The translations under genes and the position numbers were made by a program. The notes below the pieces were generated by a model. That model was not told the origin of the DNA. It saw only the letters and a program-made list of their open reading frames with translations, and did not search any database. A stretch of DNA of 64,000 nucleotides. It comes from Solea solea (Eukaryota; Chordata; Actinopteri; Pleuronectiformes; Soleidae). This document shows, one piece after another, positions 14,545-28,271 of the stretch (its first letter is position 1; each line of letters begins with the position of its first letter). The DNA lies in NCBI RefSeq assembly GCF_958295425.1, contig NC_081135.1, positions 27,982,433 to 28,046,432 of the forward strand, written 5' to 3'.

Positions 14545-14790
14545 CATTCTAAAATGAAAGTTAGAATTCTGAGAGAAAAAAGTCAGAATTGTGACTTTTT
14601 TCTCAGAATAAGAATTCTGACTTTCATCTTGAATTCTAACCGTAATCTCAGAGTTCTAACTTTTTTTCTCACTCTGACTTTTTTTGTCTCTGAATTCCGA
14701 CTTCATTCTCAGAATTCGTGCTGTTTTATTTATTTATTTTCTTTACCCAAATGTATTTTTACATGTGGCCCTTATGCTCTTCCGTACTAA
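14545..14790. repeat. palindrome-rich AGAATTCTGA tandem repeat, copy 1
   Basis: Repeated AGAATTCTGA / TCAGAATT steps separated by T-rich TTTTTTCTC spacers end with an ACATGTGGCCCTTATGCTC motif. The EcoRI-like palindrome recurs in both orientations. Confidence 0.55.
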
Positions 14791-16393
14791 AGAGCGAACA
14801 GAGAATGCAAAAACAAATGCTATCTATCAGTGTAATAAACACAAAAGTAACCAACCAAGACTACAGTATGGTTGTTGTTTTTTTTTATCTTTGACCGCGT
14901 TTCCACATCCGCTCTCTTCCCCATGTTGTAATTCTCTGTTTTGTTTCTCAACAGTGACAAAGACGTCTCTGAACACATGAAACAAAATCGCCCTCATGTC
15001 ATCGGATGCTGTACAGTTTCAGACGCTGGGGATCTTTACAGCAGCGCCAGTGTTTTCACACATTCTTTATTAGTTTACATGGGCGGCAGTATAAACAGCA
15101 GCACTCACTTATATTGCCAACAAGCTGATGAACACTCCCCGGTGTGTGATCTCACACAAAAACACACCAGTGCGCGCACACACAAAAAACGCACAAAGAC
15201 ACAAGGACAAGCTTATGGCTGTGATCCCCACTGATGTTGGAGTGTAGGTGGCTGCAGCTTTCACTGCCATTGTAGACTCCAGTTTGTCAAGCAGCCTCCA
15301 TATATTGTGTTGTTGTTGTTTTTCAAGATGAGTCACGAGTCACCAGTGATATTGCTGTGCTCAACACCGACAGACACGACGTATTATTCTCACCAACATC
15401 ACACACTCACCATGGTAAGTCAGGATTTATTGCCCAAGCAAAGACGAACATTAACAAAAACAGTAATTATCATTTAATTATTGTTAGTTTATATAAATAA
15501 TAACTAATTGCAAAGCCTATACTTCCTATGATATATCTATACTAGATTACCAGACAGATGTGAACATAATGCATCCAACCAAGAATGCCACGAGCACAGA
15601 TCCAAGTGTAGCACATGCGTATAGGATATAAATAATTATTGCACTCTTCATTGAAACTATAAGTGTAGTAACAGTTTGGCATGAAAGCAACAATACATGT
15701 CGTCATGCCGACCAATGAATCATCCTCTTCCCGGTCTAAAATCAATTTAGGCCTCACTGCTTAACAGCTCATTTGTATCGGAATGCAAAAAAATAAATCT
15801 CTTTCTCTCTCTCTCTGTGTCTCTTTGTTTGAATAAAAACACACATCACATCCATTTTCTTAACTGAAAGACACACGTTTGGATGGGTTTATCTGCATCT
15901 GTGTCTGCGTTTATAGGTTAGTGTTCTTTATACGAATGGTTGACTCGAGGGAGCGGGGAGGGCTGCTGTGGGTGGTAATGAGCAGCCTCTCTGTTTCCAC
16001 AGCAACACTAACTCAGTCAGTCTCCATGGCAACTGATAACGGCATTAGCTCATTCTGTGTAAGTGAAGGTTCATAACAGCAAATGGAACTGGATTTTTGT
16101 TTTGTTGTTTTTGGTTTGTTTGTTTCAAAAGATGGCCGCTCAAGCCACTGGACGACATTTCTGGCAATTATGTGTAAAAATGTCTCATTTCGTCTCACAT
16201 GAAACTATAATTTAAGCAGTTTTATCATAACTGTGCCGTGTGTCTATAACTATGTTAGCGCTGTGTGTTTCTGTCCTTAAATCCTAAGAAATAGGGTGAA
16301 TATTAACAATATTACAAACACATGAAACAGCAGGTTTTTAACATGTAAAGAAATAATGGCAACACTAGGTCAGACATTATCTAGGCATACAAC

Positions 16394-16936
16394 TAGGGTT
16401 GCAACGATTAATCAATTACTCGATTAATAATCGATTACGTAATTGATTGCCAAATATTTTGATAATCATCAAATAATAATCAGTGGGTTTTTTGTCATAA
16501 ATAAATCACATTTTCTTAAAAAGAATTTAAGTATTTTTTCCTTGGGCACAAAATACATCATTTCAAAGTTAAAGAATTGCCCACCAATAAATCATTTATT
16601 CAGCATTTTCTTACATTTTATCACACAGTCCAGGTAGGTGGGAGATACTTTTAGAGCAAAATTTGCGTTCCCTCGCAATATTCTTGTGTTCCCTCACAAT
16701 AACAAGGTGGCCCTTGCTCCCATGGCACTTGCTCCCCTCTGGAAGGGGGAGAGCTAGGGAGCTCTGGGTAGCACCAGGGAGGGAAAACTATTGCAATGGA
16801 ACGCAAAAGGTAGGTTTTCTCACCATTACCCTACCTGGGCACTGTATTTTTATGGACCAAACAACGTATTGATTAAGCAAGCAAAATTAGTTGACTTACA
16901 AATCCATTTTGAAAAGAATCCTTAGTTGCAGCCCTG
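16394..16936. mobile_element. hAT-like non-autonomous DNA transposon with 8-bp TSD
   Basis: The left end TAGGGTTGCAAC and the right end (inverted) CAGGGCTGCAAC match at 10 of 12 bases. The element is flanked by perfect 8-bp direct repeats CATACAAC at 16386-16393 and 16937-16944. CAGGG-type ends and 8-bp duplications are hAT hallmarks. No transposase frame is inside, and ATTAATCGATT-type sequence near the left end is typical of a common fish hAT MITE. Confidence 0.75.
16625..16845. repeat. inverted-repeat-bounded module inside the hAT-like element
   Basis: Arms ACAGTCCAGGTAGG (16625-16638) and CCTACCTGGGCACTGT (16830-16845) are inverted. A second nested pair, TTGCGTTCC (16663-16671) and GGAACGCAA (16798-16806), lies inside. 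The module is more GC-rich than the rest of the element. Confidence 0.5.
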
Positions 16937-17089
16937 CATACAACCTTTTAATGAATACAAATCCAAAAAGAGCCATGAGTGAGTAGAGATTTGCCATGCC
17001 AAGACTTGTAATTGAAATGTAATTGTTGAAAAGCACCAATCAACACAGGGTTGTAGAAGAATATTGAGGGAATTGCACCGTAGAGCAGT

Positions 17090-17690
17090 TTAAAAAAAAA
17101 AATCAATAAAGGCTAATGGCACTACAGACACGCTGCAAAGATAAGAACATCCATCTAAACTTAATGAGAGGATGAAGGAATATTGGGAGCCTATTAAGAG
17201 ACAACACTGAGGTAGCTACAGCAATGTCTGGCAGATACCTGGTCACTCCTTGCATGTAATCACCAACTCCTGTGTACTGCACTCCTGGGCTGTGGAGCAG
17301 GGAAGGCAGACAGCTATAAACAAATATAATAAAGTCCATCAAAGCCAATATAAGTCATGCCAAACGGATTTATTTAGTCAAACCCAGACCACAAGGACAA
17401 TTGTGTTGAGATCTGCTCAACAACAAAAAATACAAAGCCAAGGAACACCACAATAATTATGAAGTATAGTGGTGGAAGCGTCACACTGTGACATATATAT
17501 CATCTCTTCAGCTGTGTCAGGGATTGTCAAGACCAATGGAATTTATGATTAGCTCTAAATATCACAACATCTTTAGATCAAAACCATTTTGCCTCTGTCA
17601 GAAAGCTGATCTCTTGGAATGGTCATCTCAGTCAAAATCCTGTAAACCTGCTTTCCTATCGAGTCCTCTCTGTTCATAGGAAAAAAAAAC
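17090..17690 (+). pseudogene. degenerate Tc1/mariner-like transposase fossil
   Basis: Plus-strand DNA follows the order of a Tc1 transposase: a segment like the catalytic-core start, then AATAATTATGAAGTATAGTG (the VMKYGGG region) followed by SCHTV-like sequence and the downstream ...GIYD/LKISQHL-type tail. It is broken by many stops and frameshifts. The family call rests on remembered consensus. Confidence 0.5.
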
Positions 17691-18313
17691 ATCCAATAGT
17701 GAGCAATAATCATTAATGTCGTCTCCAGATCACAATTGGATTAACAGTGCTCGGTTGCCATGGAAGCAAAAGGTGCAGCTGAGCAAACATGGCTTATGGG
17801 AAACGAGCCGAGGAAAGCGACAGTAGAATGAGAAGTGTGATCATGCTGATCCATATTTACAATTACAAGTGTGTCCCCTGGAAGCAGCACTACAGTGTAT
17901 ATGAAGAGGAAAAATGGCAGTGTTCCAACATCTCCCTCTCCATGATTCCTTCACCCACTCTGTCATCCCCTGCTGCTTCAAACAACACGACACGCAGGCT
18001 CGTAAACCCATGTGCTGCAACATGGGAGGACACTGGAACGGTCAAATCATATAAAAGCGAAGATAAAAGATCACTGATAAAAGAGAAGCGAGCGTATGTT
18101 GGAAGGTACTTAATCTTGCACTGAGGTCAAGTAAAAAAGCTTTCTACTGTATGTTATTTAGGATCGATCATGAGCTTAATGATGCTGATTTGACCACTAG
18201 TGTAAATCTGAACTGAAACCAGGCCAGTGGAATTTAGTCTTGACCACTGCACACTGTGCACCACATCTGCTATTTCAAAGCATCTTACTATTTACCTATG
18301 CGTACATGGTTAC

Positions 18314-18751
18314 TAGGGCTGGACGATGTTACGCTAACTTTTCCTCAATATAAAAACAAGATAGACGCCATAGAGCTTTGATAGAACTCATTTCATCCAC
18401 ATTTTCACCGACAACCCAAACATCCAATGACAATCAAACGGGTGCTTTGAACCAATCATGAGGCTGGAATAGCTGCAGCCACGTCATGTTAGGTTGAGGC
18501 CCACAGTGTTAGACAAGCAAAGGGAGGCACGTGTGGTCAGTGTTTTCATGACCACAGCCAAGCGCACCAACATGCCAGAAGTGAGAGCGAGTCAAAAGAG
18601 AAGATGGTGACAGAAAATGCTTGTGCATTGCACATGTACAGTACGTACACCGGTGGTCCTCCCTTTAAAGCTGACACAATGTCAACATTCCAACAGCAGA
18701 CCATAGAGTCTTCTGTCTATATGTTTTTTTTCCCCATATCACCCAACCCTA
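18314..18751. mobile_element. putative MITE of the GGGCTGGrCGATAT type
   Basis: Left end TAGGGCTGGACGATG and right end ATATCACCCAACCCTAA are inverted matches with a few changes. The flanks ATGGTTAC and ATTGTAAC agree at 6 of 8 bases, consistent with a decayed hAT duplication. No coding content. Confidence 0.45.
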
Positions 18752-18946
18752 ATTGTAACTGATCAGAGCAGCCACAGTGCTCAGTTCAAAATCTATGTCC
18801 CATATGTCACAAACAAAACATCCTGTTACTGTATTTAAAGCATTTAAAAGTATATTTTTTTTTATCAATTTGTACAACAGAAATGTGGCATGCGGCAGAT
18901 CAGTGATGCAGCCTTCATGCATAGTATGTGCGTCCCAGGGTAGACT

Positions 18947-19517
18947 CAGCCTGCAACTAACAGTTATTTTTAATAATTGATTAATCTGTCTCATCTGTTA
19001 TTTTCTCAATTAATTGAGTCATCGTTCGATCCAGAAAATGTTGAAAAATTGTGATGTTCTCAATTGTGTTTTTATTGTCCACAAACCAAAATTATTCAGT
19101 TTTAAAGAGTTATGTTATACCAAAAAATAAAGAGAAGGGATGGCACGATACGGTATCTACCAATACTGATATCAGTCTGATACAGTCATTTTAGACCTTT
19201 TAAAACTATGTTAACAACACATTCAAGCTATTTTAAACACCCAATTCTCCAAATGTGTAACAAATATTCTTCTCCCATTAAGACAGGATATTTAAATTTT
19301 TTTATGGTCTGAAGCATGTCATATATAGGATTTTATCGGCTCTTACATTTTGATCTGTCCAATATCTGATCCAGTGATTTTCAACAGTATTGTATCAGCT
19401 CATACTTTAAAGAAACCAGAAAATCTTTACATTTGAGTAGCAGAAAATTTTAGTTAGTTGATGATTAATTTAGTAGTCGATAAATAATTGATTAATCGAG
19501 TATTTGTTTCAGCCTTA
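18947..19517. mobile_element. decayed hAT-like MITE with a second element nested in it
   Basis: The left edge CTGCAACTAACAGTTATTTT and internal parts (GATTAATCTGTC, TCATCGTTCGATCC, AAACCAGAAAATCTTTACAT, ATTAATCGAGTATTTGTTTC) follow a familiar teleost ATTAATCGATTA MITE. It is interrupted at about 19138-19410 by a different sequence starting GGGATGGCACGATACGGTAT. Confidence 0.5.
19138..19410. mobile_element. nested dispersed element (GATGGCACGATACGGTAT type)
   Basis: This block of GATAC/GTATC-rich sequence splits the surrounding MITE between AAAGAGA and AAAGAAACC. Its ends (GGCACGATACGG and GTATCAGCTCATACTT) resemble another common fish dispersed repeat. Confidence 0.4.
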
Positions 19518-20054
19518 CTTCTGAATCACTAATGTTCTTTTATCCTGATTATACTGTATATCACCATTCCTATCAGCAGGACGAGGATGCTTTCTAGTTC
19601 ACTGAGATATATTGGAGGTGCCCTGTATAGTGGGGTGCAGTACTGTATAAGGTGTGATTAAAATAGTGTTTATGGTAGAAGATTAAAGCTGAAGGGGGGC
19701 AGCTGCTTCCCCATGTCCCCAAGATTCAAAGCACAGGTTGTTTTGGAGAAGGAAGCACGGACACACATGTAATCCTTGACAGTGTCACTTTGATAGATGT
19801 CTCAGAATAAAGCGTCACAATGTTTGGGTATGTGTGAATCCTGGTCTTGGTGACAGTCGTGCTGAAGTTATGTGAAGAGACGGCCCTGTCAAGAAGACAA
19901 GTCTGCTACATGACATCCAGTGAAACTCGGGATTGTATTTGTACTGTGAGTGGGTCGGCGTATGTGTAGGCATGGGTATTTATTACATAACTGAAATAGG
20001 GACGACTGGCATCCCAAAACACTGTTAAAAAGATAAAAGTCAACACTTCACCCC

Positions 20055-20107
20055 TGTGAATTTCTCTGTGAGATGAATAAAGTATCTATCTATCTATCTA
20101 TCTATCT
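20055..20107 (+). repeat. retrotransposon tail with short (TATC)n
   Basis: AATTTCTCTGTGAGATGAAT followed by AAAG and about six TATC units: the short counterpart of the array at 22438-23248. Confidence 0.6.
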
Positions 20108-20959
20108 TCAAAACAACAACAGAATAATTCATGTTCTCGTGTCTAACTTGTAAGCGTTTATGCGCAGGATTCCCAGAGGTTTCCAGCGAGATCACAATCA
20201 CAGATCACACACTCTACAAAATGTCTGCCGACATTTCCAAAAAACACTGGGATTGTCAGGCGGTGAAAAACAAAAATCAAACATCAGCTGTCTCCAAATG
20301 ATGAATCAGCATTTAGTCAGCGTTTAAGAAATTCATCCTTCAGAGGTTCCTCTTCAACTTGTTCTCCTTTTCACAAATCTCACTATTGATACCTTTTTTT
20401 TTTCACCAGAACATAATCTAGTTTCACACAATGTGACCACAGTGACTTCAATAGAATTTGAACTGTGTTAGGAGTACCATCCAGCTTCCCCATAGAGAGC
20501 AATATTAACAGACCTCTCCCACTTTAGGGCAAAACACAAAAGACCCCAATTTCAAAACTGCTATTCCTCAGCCATTTTTGACTCAGTCTTCACAAGACCT
20601 ATATCAGGGTCTTTGGGCAATGAAGTGCTTTAGTGGTGTGAATTCTTGGTCGACCTACACTTTATCTCACTGCCATCACTAAAGCAACCACAAACTGCAG
20701 TTGCCTGATGTTGGCTGATTCAAATCAACAAATTAGACTGCACACAGGCAAACAGATGCAGTGCCAGCTAAAATATAGAGCTCAATCAGGACATAACTGC
20801 ATGTCACTAGTCCTTTTGTTCTCACCGTCTCTCCTTTCTAATATCTCCTCCTTCATTGTAACTGTAAAACAGTGGCTGTGAGGCTTCTATGACTTTCAGC
20901 TAGAAAGTCACCAAAGGACTGTGAGGGCTGTGATGAATGTAATAAAATGAGTGTTTTGT

Positions 20960-21185
20960 CATTGCAGCAAGAAGACAAGGGCCTTTCAGCATGGAGTTTC
21001 GTATGTTCTCCCCCGTGTGTGTGGGTTTTCTCTGGATTCTTCGGTTTCCTCCCACAGACCAAAAACATGCAGATTAAGGGATTAAGCAAAATGGACACTA
21101 AATTGACCGTAGGTATGAGTTTGAGAGCGAATGGTTGTTTGTCTCTGTATAATGGCCCTGCTGTCCAGGGTGTACCCCATCTTTC
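20960..21185 (+). repeat. same dispersed repeat family, copy 4
   Basis: AAGACAAGGGCCTTTCAGCA, TATGTTCTCCCCCGTG, GGTTTCCTCCCACAGACCA, AACATGCAGATTAAGGG and a CCAGGGTGTACCCC end identify this copy. The open frames over it are repeat translations. Confidence 0.5.
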
Positions 21186-22338
21186 CTCTTCTTCCTCTGG
21201 GACCGTCTTATTCACATTGCGGAAAAAAAACATTTTTGCAATAACCGCGACAGCCGTAAAAAGGATTTTCAACTTCTCTTCATTCAGACATTCAATTAGA
21301 AACTTCAATTCATGATTTCAACCCCTCATTCATACCAATTCCATGCAGCGAGCCACATTGGATTCAGCTCTGGCAAAAGGCAGCAATCCCTCTGCAATTT
21401 CCGAAGAAATTGCTTTCTCTAATTTACAATACAATTCTTATTCTGCTTGTTCCAAAGCTAAATACAGCCCGACGTTTCATTAACTCCCTGTTGTTGTTAA
21501 TGTGATTAGATGCATCTCTGACAATCCCTGATGCAAATAAATGGACTTTAAAAAATGTATCTGTTTAAGAAGCATAATGCACCTTAAACCTGATTTGCAT
21601 TTTTTTTCGGAATACAGTGCTATTATCCAAGAAGGGTGTTCATGTAGGTGCAAAGGTCATATTGTGCTATTCACCCGAGTGCTCTCTCATCTGTTTCCTG
21701 GAGTGGAGAAAGAAAACTGATGCTTTTATTCCTCTGCAGCAGCACTGTCATTTCACAGACTGGTCTGTGTCGCAAACCTTAAGAGGCGTCACAACCTCTA
21801 TGGCTCCATCAAGAAAAGCCATTAGGAGTAGCAGAATGGAAGACAGCGTAGCAATATTAACACATTTCAAAAGCAAAGTGATGTGAGATGCAATTATGCA
21901 GACTGAGGCTGTAACTCACGCATATTATGTAAGCTCATGCTGTCAGGAATGGATTCTTTTCTGTACATGAGAACATAATACCTTGGTAAATCTAAAACAC
22001 CACACATATTAAGAGTAAGGTAACAGTAATTTATCAAAACACATTTAAGACTGCAGATATTTCCATTTCAGTTAAAAGGGGATCACCTGAAACACACTAT
22101 GAACTTCTGGAAATCTCCAGTATGTTTAGCCATCGTAAATTATCCACGATTTCCACATGACATAACACCACTTTGGGCAAAACGTGGGGTGCATTTTTTA
22201 ACAAAATGCCGGACAGTTATTGCTCCATCAGTGGCACCAATTAACGAGGACATAAGCCTTTCCGGGTTCTGCTTTTACACAATCCCATCAGTAAAAGAAA
22301 ATTAAGAGGAAAAGAAGATTTTGCATTAGATTGATAGC

Positions 22339-22437
22339 AAAAGGAAGGAAAGGAAAGCAACTTTATTGTCATCATACTGGTATTGTACAACGAGATGTCG
22401 AGGTCAGATGGAGGGTTGCCAACCCTGGCACGGTGGC
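22339..22437. mobile_element. retrotransposon 3'-tail-like fragment left of the GATA array
   Basis: GGAAGGAAAGGAAAGCAACT then TTTATTGTCATCATACTGG and TTGTACAACGAGATG resemble the 3' end of a common fish LINE. Short, no coding part. Confidence 0.4.
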
Positions 22438-23340
<903 letters not shown>

Positions 23341-26300
23341 CCCATCGAAGTACACACGTTTTAGCAGCAAGCATGTTACCAAAGGTAAGTGCAAGCAATT
23401 AAGGATAGCTAAATAAAAAGCCAAAGCACAGCGCTTAAACAGCTATGAAAAAGCCATGTTTTAACACTAGTGCTTGGTTGAATCAACTGAAAGTTGAAAG
23501 TACAGACACCCAACATCAATACGTTTAACATGCTTTAGTAAACTGGTTAAACATCACACAGAGTAAATGTGTGCGTCACCTCATAAACTTTAGCTAAGAT
23601 GGCTGAGTGAGAGCTACGGTATATAAAGTGTAAAAACCTGAGCAGCACAATCTGGATTTAAAGCTGTGGAGAATGTTTCTATGAAGTACAACGAAGAAGC
23701 GAGCCGGAAAAAAGCCACACAATAATGTTCGCTGTGTGAAACAAAATAAAAAATTCTTTCGGCAACACCACCAACATGCGCAACAACATGTCATGTTACC
23801 CAGAGGTGCTGCTTGCCAACAGGCATGCTTGAGGCCCCAGGCCAGAAGGGGCCCCCGGGGGGATGACCAACTTTGAATCACGACAGCAGCACTTGAAGTT
23901 GCATATTAGGATTTAAAAATGTTTACAATTCACATTTCTTTTGTTAGTGTCAGATTATTAAAATACTGATAAAAGCCGGTTTGTGATACTCACATACGCA
24001 AGCCACAAGTGAATTTTTGCTGAGGGTCCCAAGAGACTCTAGAATCGCCTCTGACGTTACCACCCGGAGGTGAAGGAAAAACCAATGAGCCATATCCCTG
24101 CTGTAGATAATGACCACATAACAAACTGTTGCTATTTTCATTCCAAAGGACTTAGATTTTTGTTTTTTTCTTGGTTTCCAGTGAAATATATTCCAGGAAA
24201 TCATAAATTATGGAACATTTATTGAAAAGATTTTTGAAAAAATTAAGAAAATGTGAAAGCAAGTCCAACGTGACACTCTTAAATCAGTTGTGTCAAACTT
24301 TAGACAACTTTCATGCATATGTACTGTCTTTTACACATTCCAGATCTGCACTCTTCATCATGCAGGACAGGCACCCAACAGTAACAGCCCATGTTTTTTC
24401 AGATGGTCTGCTGGCATCCTGTGATATATGTAGTTATGCAGACATCACCAAAGTCGAGCTATAAATGAATACTTCATTGACAGAAGTCGTCAGATAGCAG
24501 ACGTGTGCTGTTGCAGCAGGTTACCAGTGCATGAAGAGGAGTCAGTGATATTGGTGGTATTTCCGATGTTTGACTGTTTCATTCATTTTTGAGCTCTTGG
24601 ACACAGAAGTGTTGGGTGGGTGGAATTTGATGGGCAGTGGGTAGGAAGATGCCGTCCTATATTTGGTTCCTCTCGGGGGGTTTGGCTACCGGATAATGAG
24701 CCTGGTGGGCCTCACAACATTCATATATTCAAAGATATTATGGAAGGTTGGACGGGTGAATTGTCTTAATTTCTTCATTTCCTAATATTACATGAGTGAG
24801 AAATGTATTTTTTATTTTAAAATTAATCTATTTACTTCCTTGAAACATTATTGCTTGGACTCATGAACCTGAGATTTATCCTCCACAGTAGTGTGTCTAT
24901 AACCACTTGGCCATGTAACTGTAATTTCTATACCCACTCTGCAAAATATAGAAATGACACAAAGTACCTGAATTGGATAAAACACGCTTAAAGAAACTGG
25001 ATTATGGCATTATATCACAAGACATGAGATCTTAAAGAACCTGACACAATCACATTAAACTGTCAATTATACCCACACACAGACACAGAGTAATGAGAAG
25101 AGGAGAGGAGGTGGCCATCATATGTATTAATTATCTGTATGATCTGCTGGAACAGCACATTTGCATGAAGAGCGTATGGTTCACTACATTCTATATACAT
25201 TATCTGACATCAGAATGGTCGCAAATTAAAATCACAGTCAAAATTCAAGTTGCTCGGTATTATGAAACTACTTTCCTTACTTGAGTGCTAAATGTTTTTC
25301 TTGTACTTCTAAATGAAATAACTGCAATGACAGATGAAACTAATTATACAAGTCCTTTTATGGCCGTCTTAGTCATATAAAACAAAGAAAGAAACCACAC
25401 ATTAAGCCAGAGTTTCAACCTCAATGTCCACAGTGTTGTCCAAAGCACAAAACACTTTCTCGCCTGAATAATCAAACTCAGTTGTCAGTTTATCAGCTAC
25501 CACAAGCTAAAACTAATGCAGACTAAAAGCAACAGGCTAGGAAATAATTCCACCAGAACAAAGAAGTCTGTCTAGAGGAAAGATGGTCTGGGTTTTGTGA
25601 CGGACTCTAGTGGGTTTGACTTGACTGATCACAGCTCAGATATGCTTTATATTGACTTCAGTTAAGGAGAGGTGAGGTCAGACATACATGAACTGTTCCT
25701 TAAAAGGGAAATAACTTCAGGTCTACTCCCTGAATGGACTGTAAGGAACACAAAAAAGTGTAAATGGATCAACACGTTCTTTTGATAATGGACCAATCTC
25801 TGTGTGTAAATTTATACGGTTATAAGGCAAGCATTAAACCCGCTCATGAATTAAACTTGAGGTCAAACATGTAGCCCATGCAGTGAAAATCAACTTCTAA
25901 CATTGTTACTCATACCTTCTCCTGACTGTGTACATTGGGGCCATGTTTTTCCAGATGTAATTTGCCACAACAGCAGTTACATCCTTCCATCTTTGTTGAT
26001 TCTTGCCCATATGGTGTGCCGTAGGCTAAAGCCTCTTTTAACGTGCGAGTGCAGTTTTTGTTTTGAGCGTTGTACAGTAGCTCTCCTCTGTGGATTATGT
26101 CTGTACTGTTTGACATGACTCTTGAAAGGTTAGCTTTCTGGTTTGTGATAGACTGCCCAAACCACATCAATGTGACAAATGTATCTGCAGTTTTCGGTAT
26201 GAGCTCCTTGTTTTGTCTTTGTGCACAACGCTCTTTCTACTGTTGCCTTCTGCTAGATTCCCTGCCTGCACTCGTACCACAGGGGAAAAACACACCGTCC

Positions 26301-26679
26301 ACAAAACAAAACAGATGCGGCAAAGAAGCTATTTGGAGCACAAAAGGCTAAAAATAAATCATATGAAAGGTATTGTTGTACTGCACAAGCCGTAGTTTCC
26401 TGATGAACCTTTTCTTCACCCAATATATCTGAGCATTGTTTTTGGGAGATCAGAGAGAGGTTCTCTTCTCCTTTCTTTTCTACATAAATAGATATAAAAA
26501 CCTTCTATGAACAACCCAACATGTAAACAGCTACACATGGTAAAAAGACAGAGGTAGAACGATTTATAATATAATTCAGCACAGAGACCTCACTGATGCA
26601 ACATACCGAGGAAACCTTCAAACCCTAATGTCAGCAAACATCTGTTCTCTTGAGCAAAGCAACACCAACTAATGGCACT

Positions 26680-27310
26680 TCTCCACTATACAGTTAGAGC
26701 ATGACTCTCTACACGGTCTGGGTACCAGGCCCGCCGTTTTCCATTACTATAGTACCACCTCAACATGGGCGGGGTCTTCATATCACGGCTTCACAAAACT
26801 GCCCTGACTCTGTTTTATGCACAACACAAACTATTGACGAGCAAAGCAGTTGCTCTGTACTTAATCATTAGAATCAGTTCATTTAAAAGATTGGTTCAGT
26901 ACTCTGTCTACCACAGTCGTTGAACTGAAATACGTCGGAACGGGTTGTGATTTGGCTCAGGATCACCCGCTTTCAGCAGTCACTAATTACACCAGACTTC
27001 TGTTAAATGTTGAGATTTGAGACATTCAGTTGGTTGGTGTCAATAAACAATCAATTAAAATGTTCCCTCCAAAACTGCAGAACTTAATTTAAAAAGCCAT
27101 CAACTATGACAAGTCGTTTATCAATGACACCTTATGTGTTTATGAACCATAATCCAATTAGTTTTCTACCTTTTCTCCCCACCCTTCATAAGAAGAGAGG
27201 TCAACTTTGGTTACAGGGATAAAGGTGGTACTACTACAGTGTCATCACCAGTTTGTCAGTACTTAATCTAACCAATCAAAAAAGTACTTATTTTAGGGGT
27301 CTGGTTCAGA
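26680..27310. repeat. possible teleost dispersed repeat (GGTACCA / GGGCGGGGTC type)
   Basis: TTTCCATTACTATAGTACCA, CATGGGCGGGGTCTTCAT and a far GGTGGTACTACTACAGTG of inverted type are reminiscent of a common fish dispersed element. Boundaries and family are uncertain. Confidence 0.3.
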
Positions 27311-28182
27311 AAACATTTTTTTTTTGAAGTGTACGTTCAAATAAAACATTTCAAACTGCATAAAAGAGTCACATATGCAGCACATTACCTCCACTGTAGC
27401 AAAAATAAAATAGATCAATATCAACTTTATAACGTGATAGTTGCTTTCTTGTCAAAATGTACTGTGTATCACATAATATGAAACATTTATGGTAAAAACA
27501 TTTAGCGTTTCATGACACGATACCAACCTGTCTGAGAGGCAGATGAGATAACAGATTAATTAAGGAATGTGGCTCATTTACAGGATTTGATGAAGTCATA
27601 CTGAGATTCTTACTTTCACTGAGCATGGTGGATGAAATTGCGGTCATTACATGGCGCGTCTTTCCACTTAAGCCATTTGGACTGTGACACATGCATGAAG
27701 AGTGATGTCAGGTTAATAAAATGGTGAGCAGCTAAAAGCGCTTTAATCCTGCGTTCTGTGTAGGGCAGGAAGAAGAGGTGTTAGGTGTGCAGACAGCGAA
27801 AAGATTATTAAAAATTACAGATCAGCTTAGAGGTCCTAAGAGGTCAATGTAAAGCGATTTACAGATACATGTATCAGATGTAATCTCTGCATCTAGCATC
27901 ACAAGTCTTCTTGAAATGCAAATGATGGTAAAAAGGAGAAAGAGGGTAAAGACAGCAGGCAGGAAGTAGAGGAATATATTCTCACCTCATTTTGTAAGCT
28001 CATTAAGCAATGGGTTCGTCTTCCAAAATACATGGAGTACTTCACTTATCCAGAGAGGCAGAAGAAAAGGAGCGATTGGCAGCTAGAAGGCAGACATGGC
28101 AGTTAAAGCGCTGGTGCTGCTGCCAAAACTACCCCCGAGTGTCTTCTTTCTTACAAGAAGCCGTTCCCACTTTCTCTGTCTC

Positions 28183-28271
28183 TCTCACACACACACACAC
28201 ACACAAACAAACAAGCAAGTAAGCACACTCAGGGGGAGAGAGCGTGAGCTTGTGTGTGTGTGTGTGTGTGT
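28183..28271. repeat. (CA)n and (GT)n pair around a short spacer
   Basis: CA run at about 28183-28204 and GT run at about 28251-28271 face each other as inverted simple repeats, able to fold back. Confidence 0.7.

Larger units (their letters stand above)
11160..16385. other. intergenic, repeats only
   Basis: Apart from the GGAACGTTC array at 12668 and the AGAATTCTGA array at 14545, I see nothing that can be assigned. No exon with paired splice sites and a family match was found. Confidence 0.45.
19530..22330. other. intergenic, no supported gene
   Basis: Holds the short TATC-tailed element at 20055 and repeat copy 4 at 20960. The rest has no assignable content. Confidence 0.45.

Noticed and set aside
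20853..21315. Opposing 151- and 122-codon frames
   Set aside because: They lie mostly over dispersed repeat copy 4.
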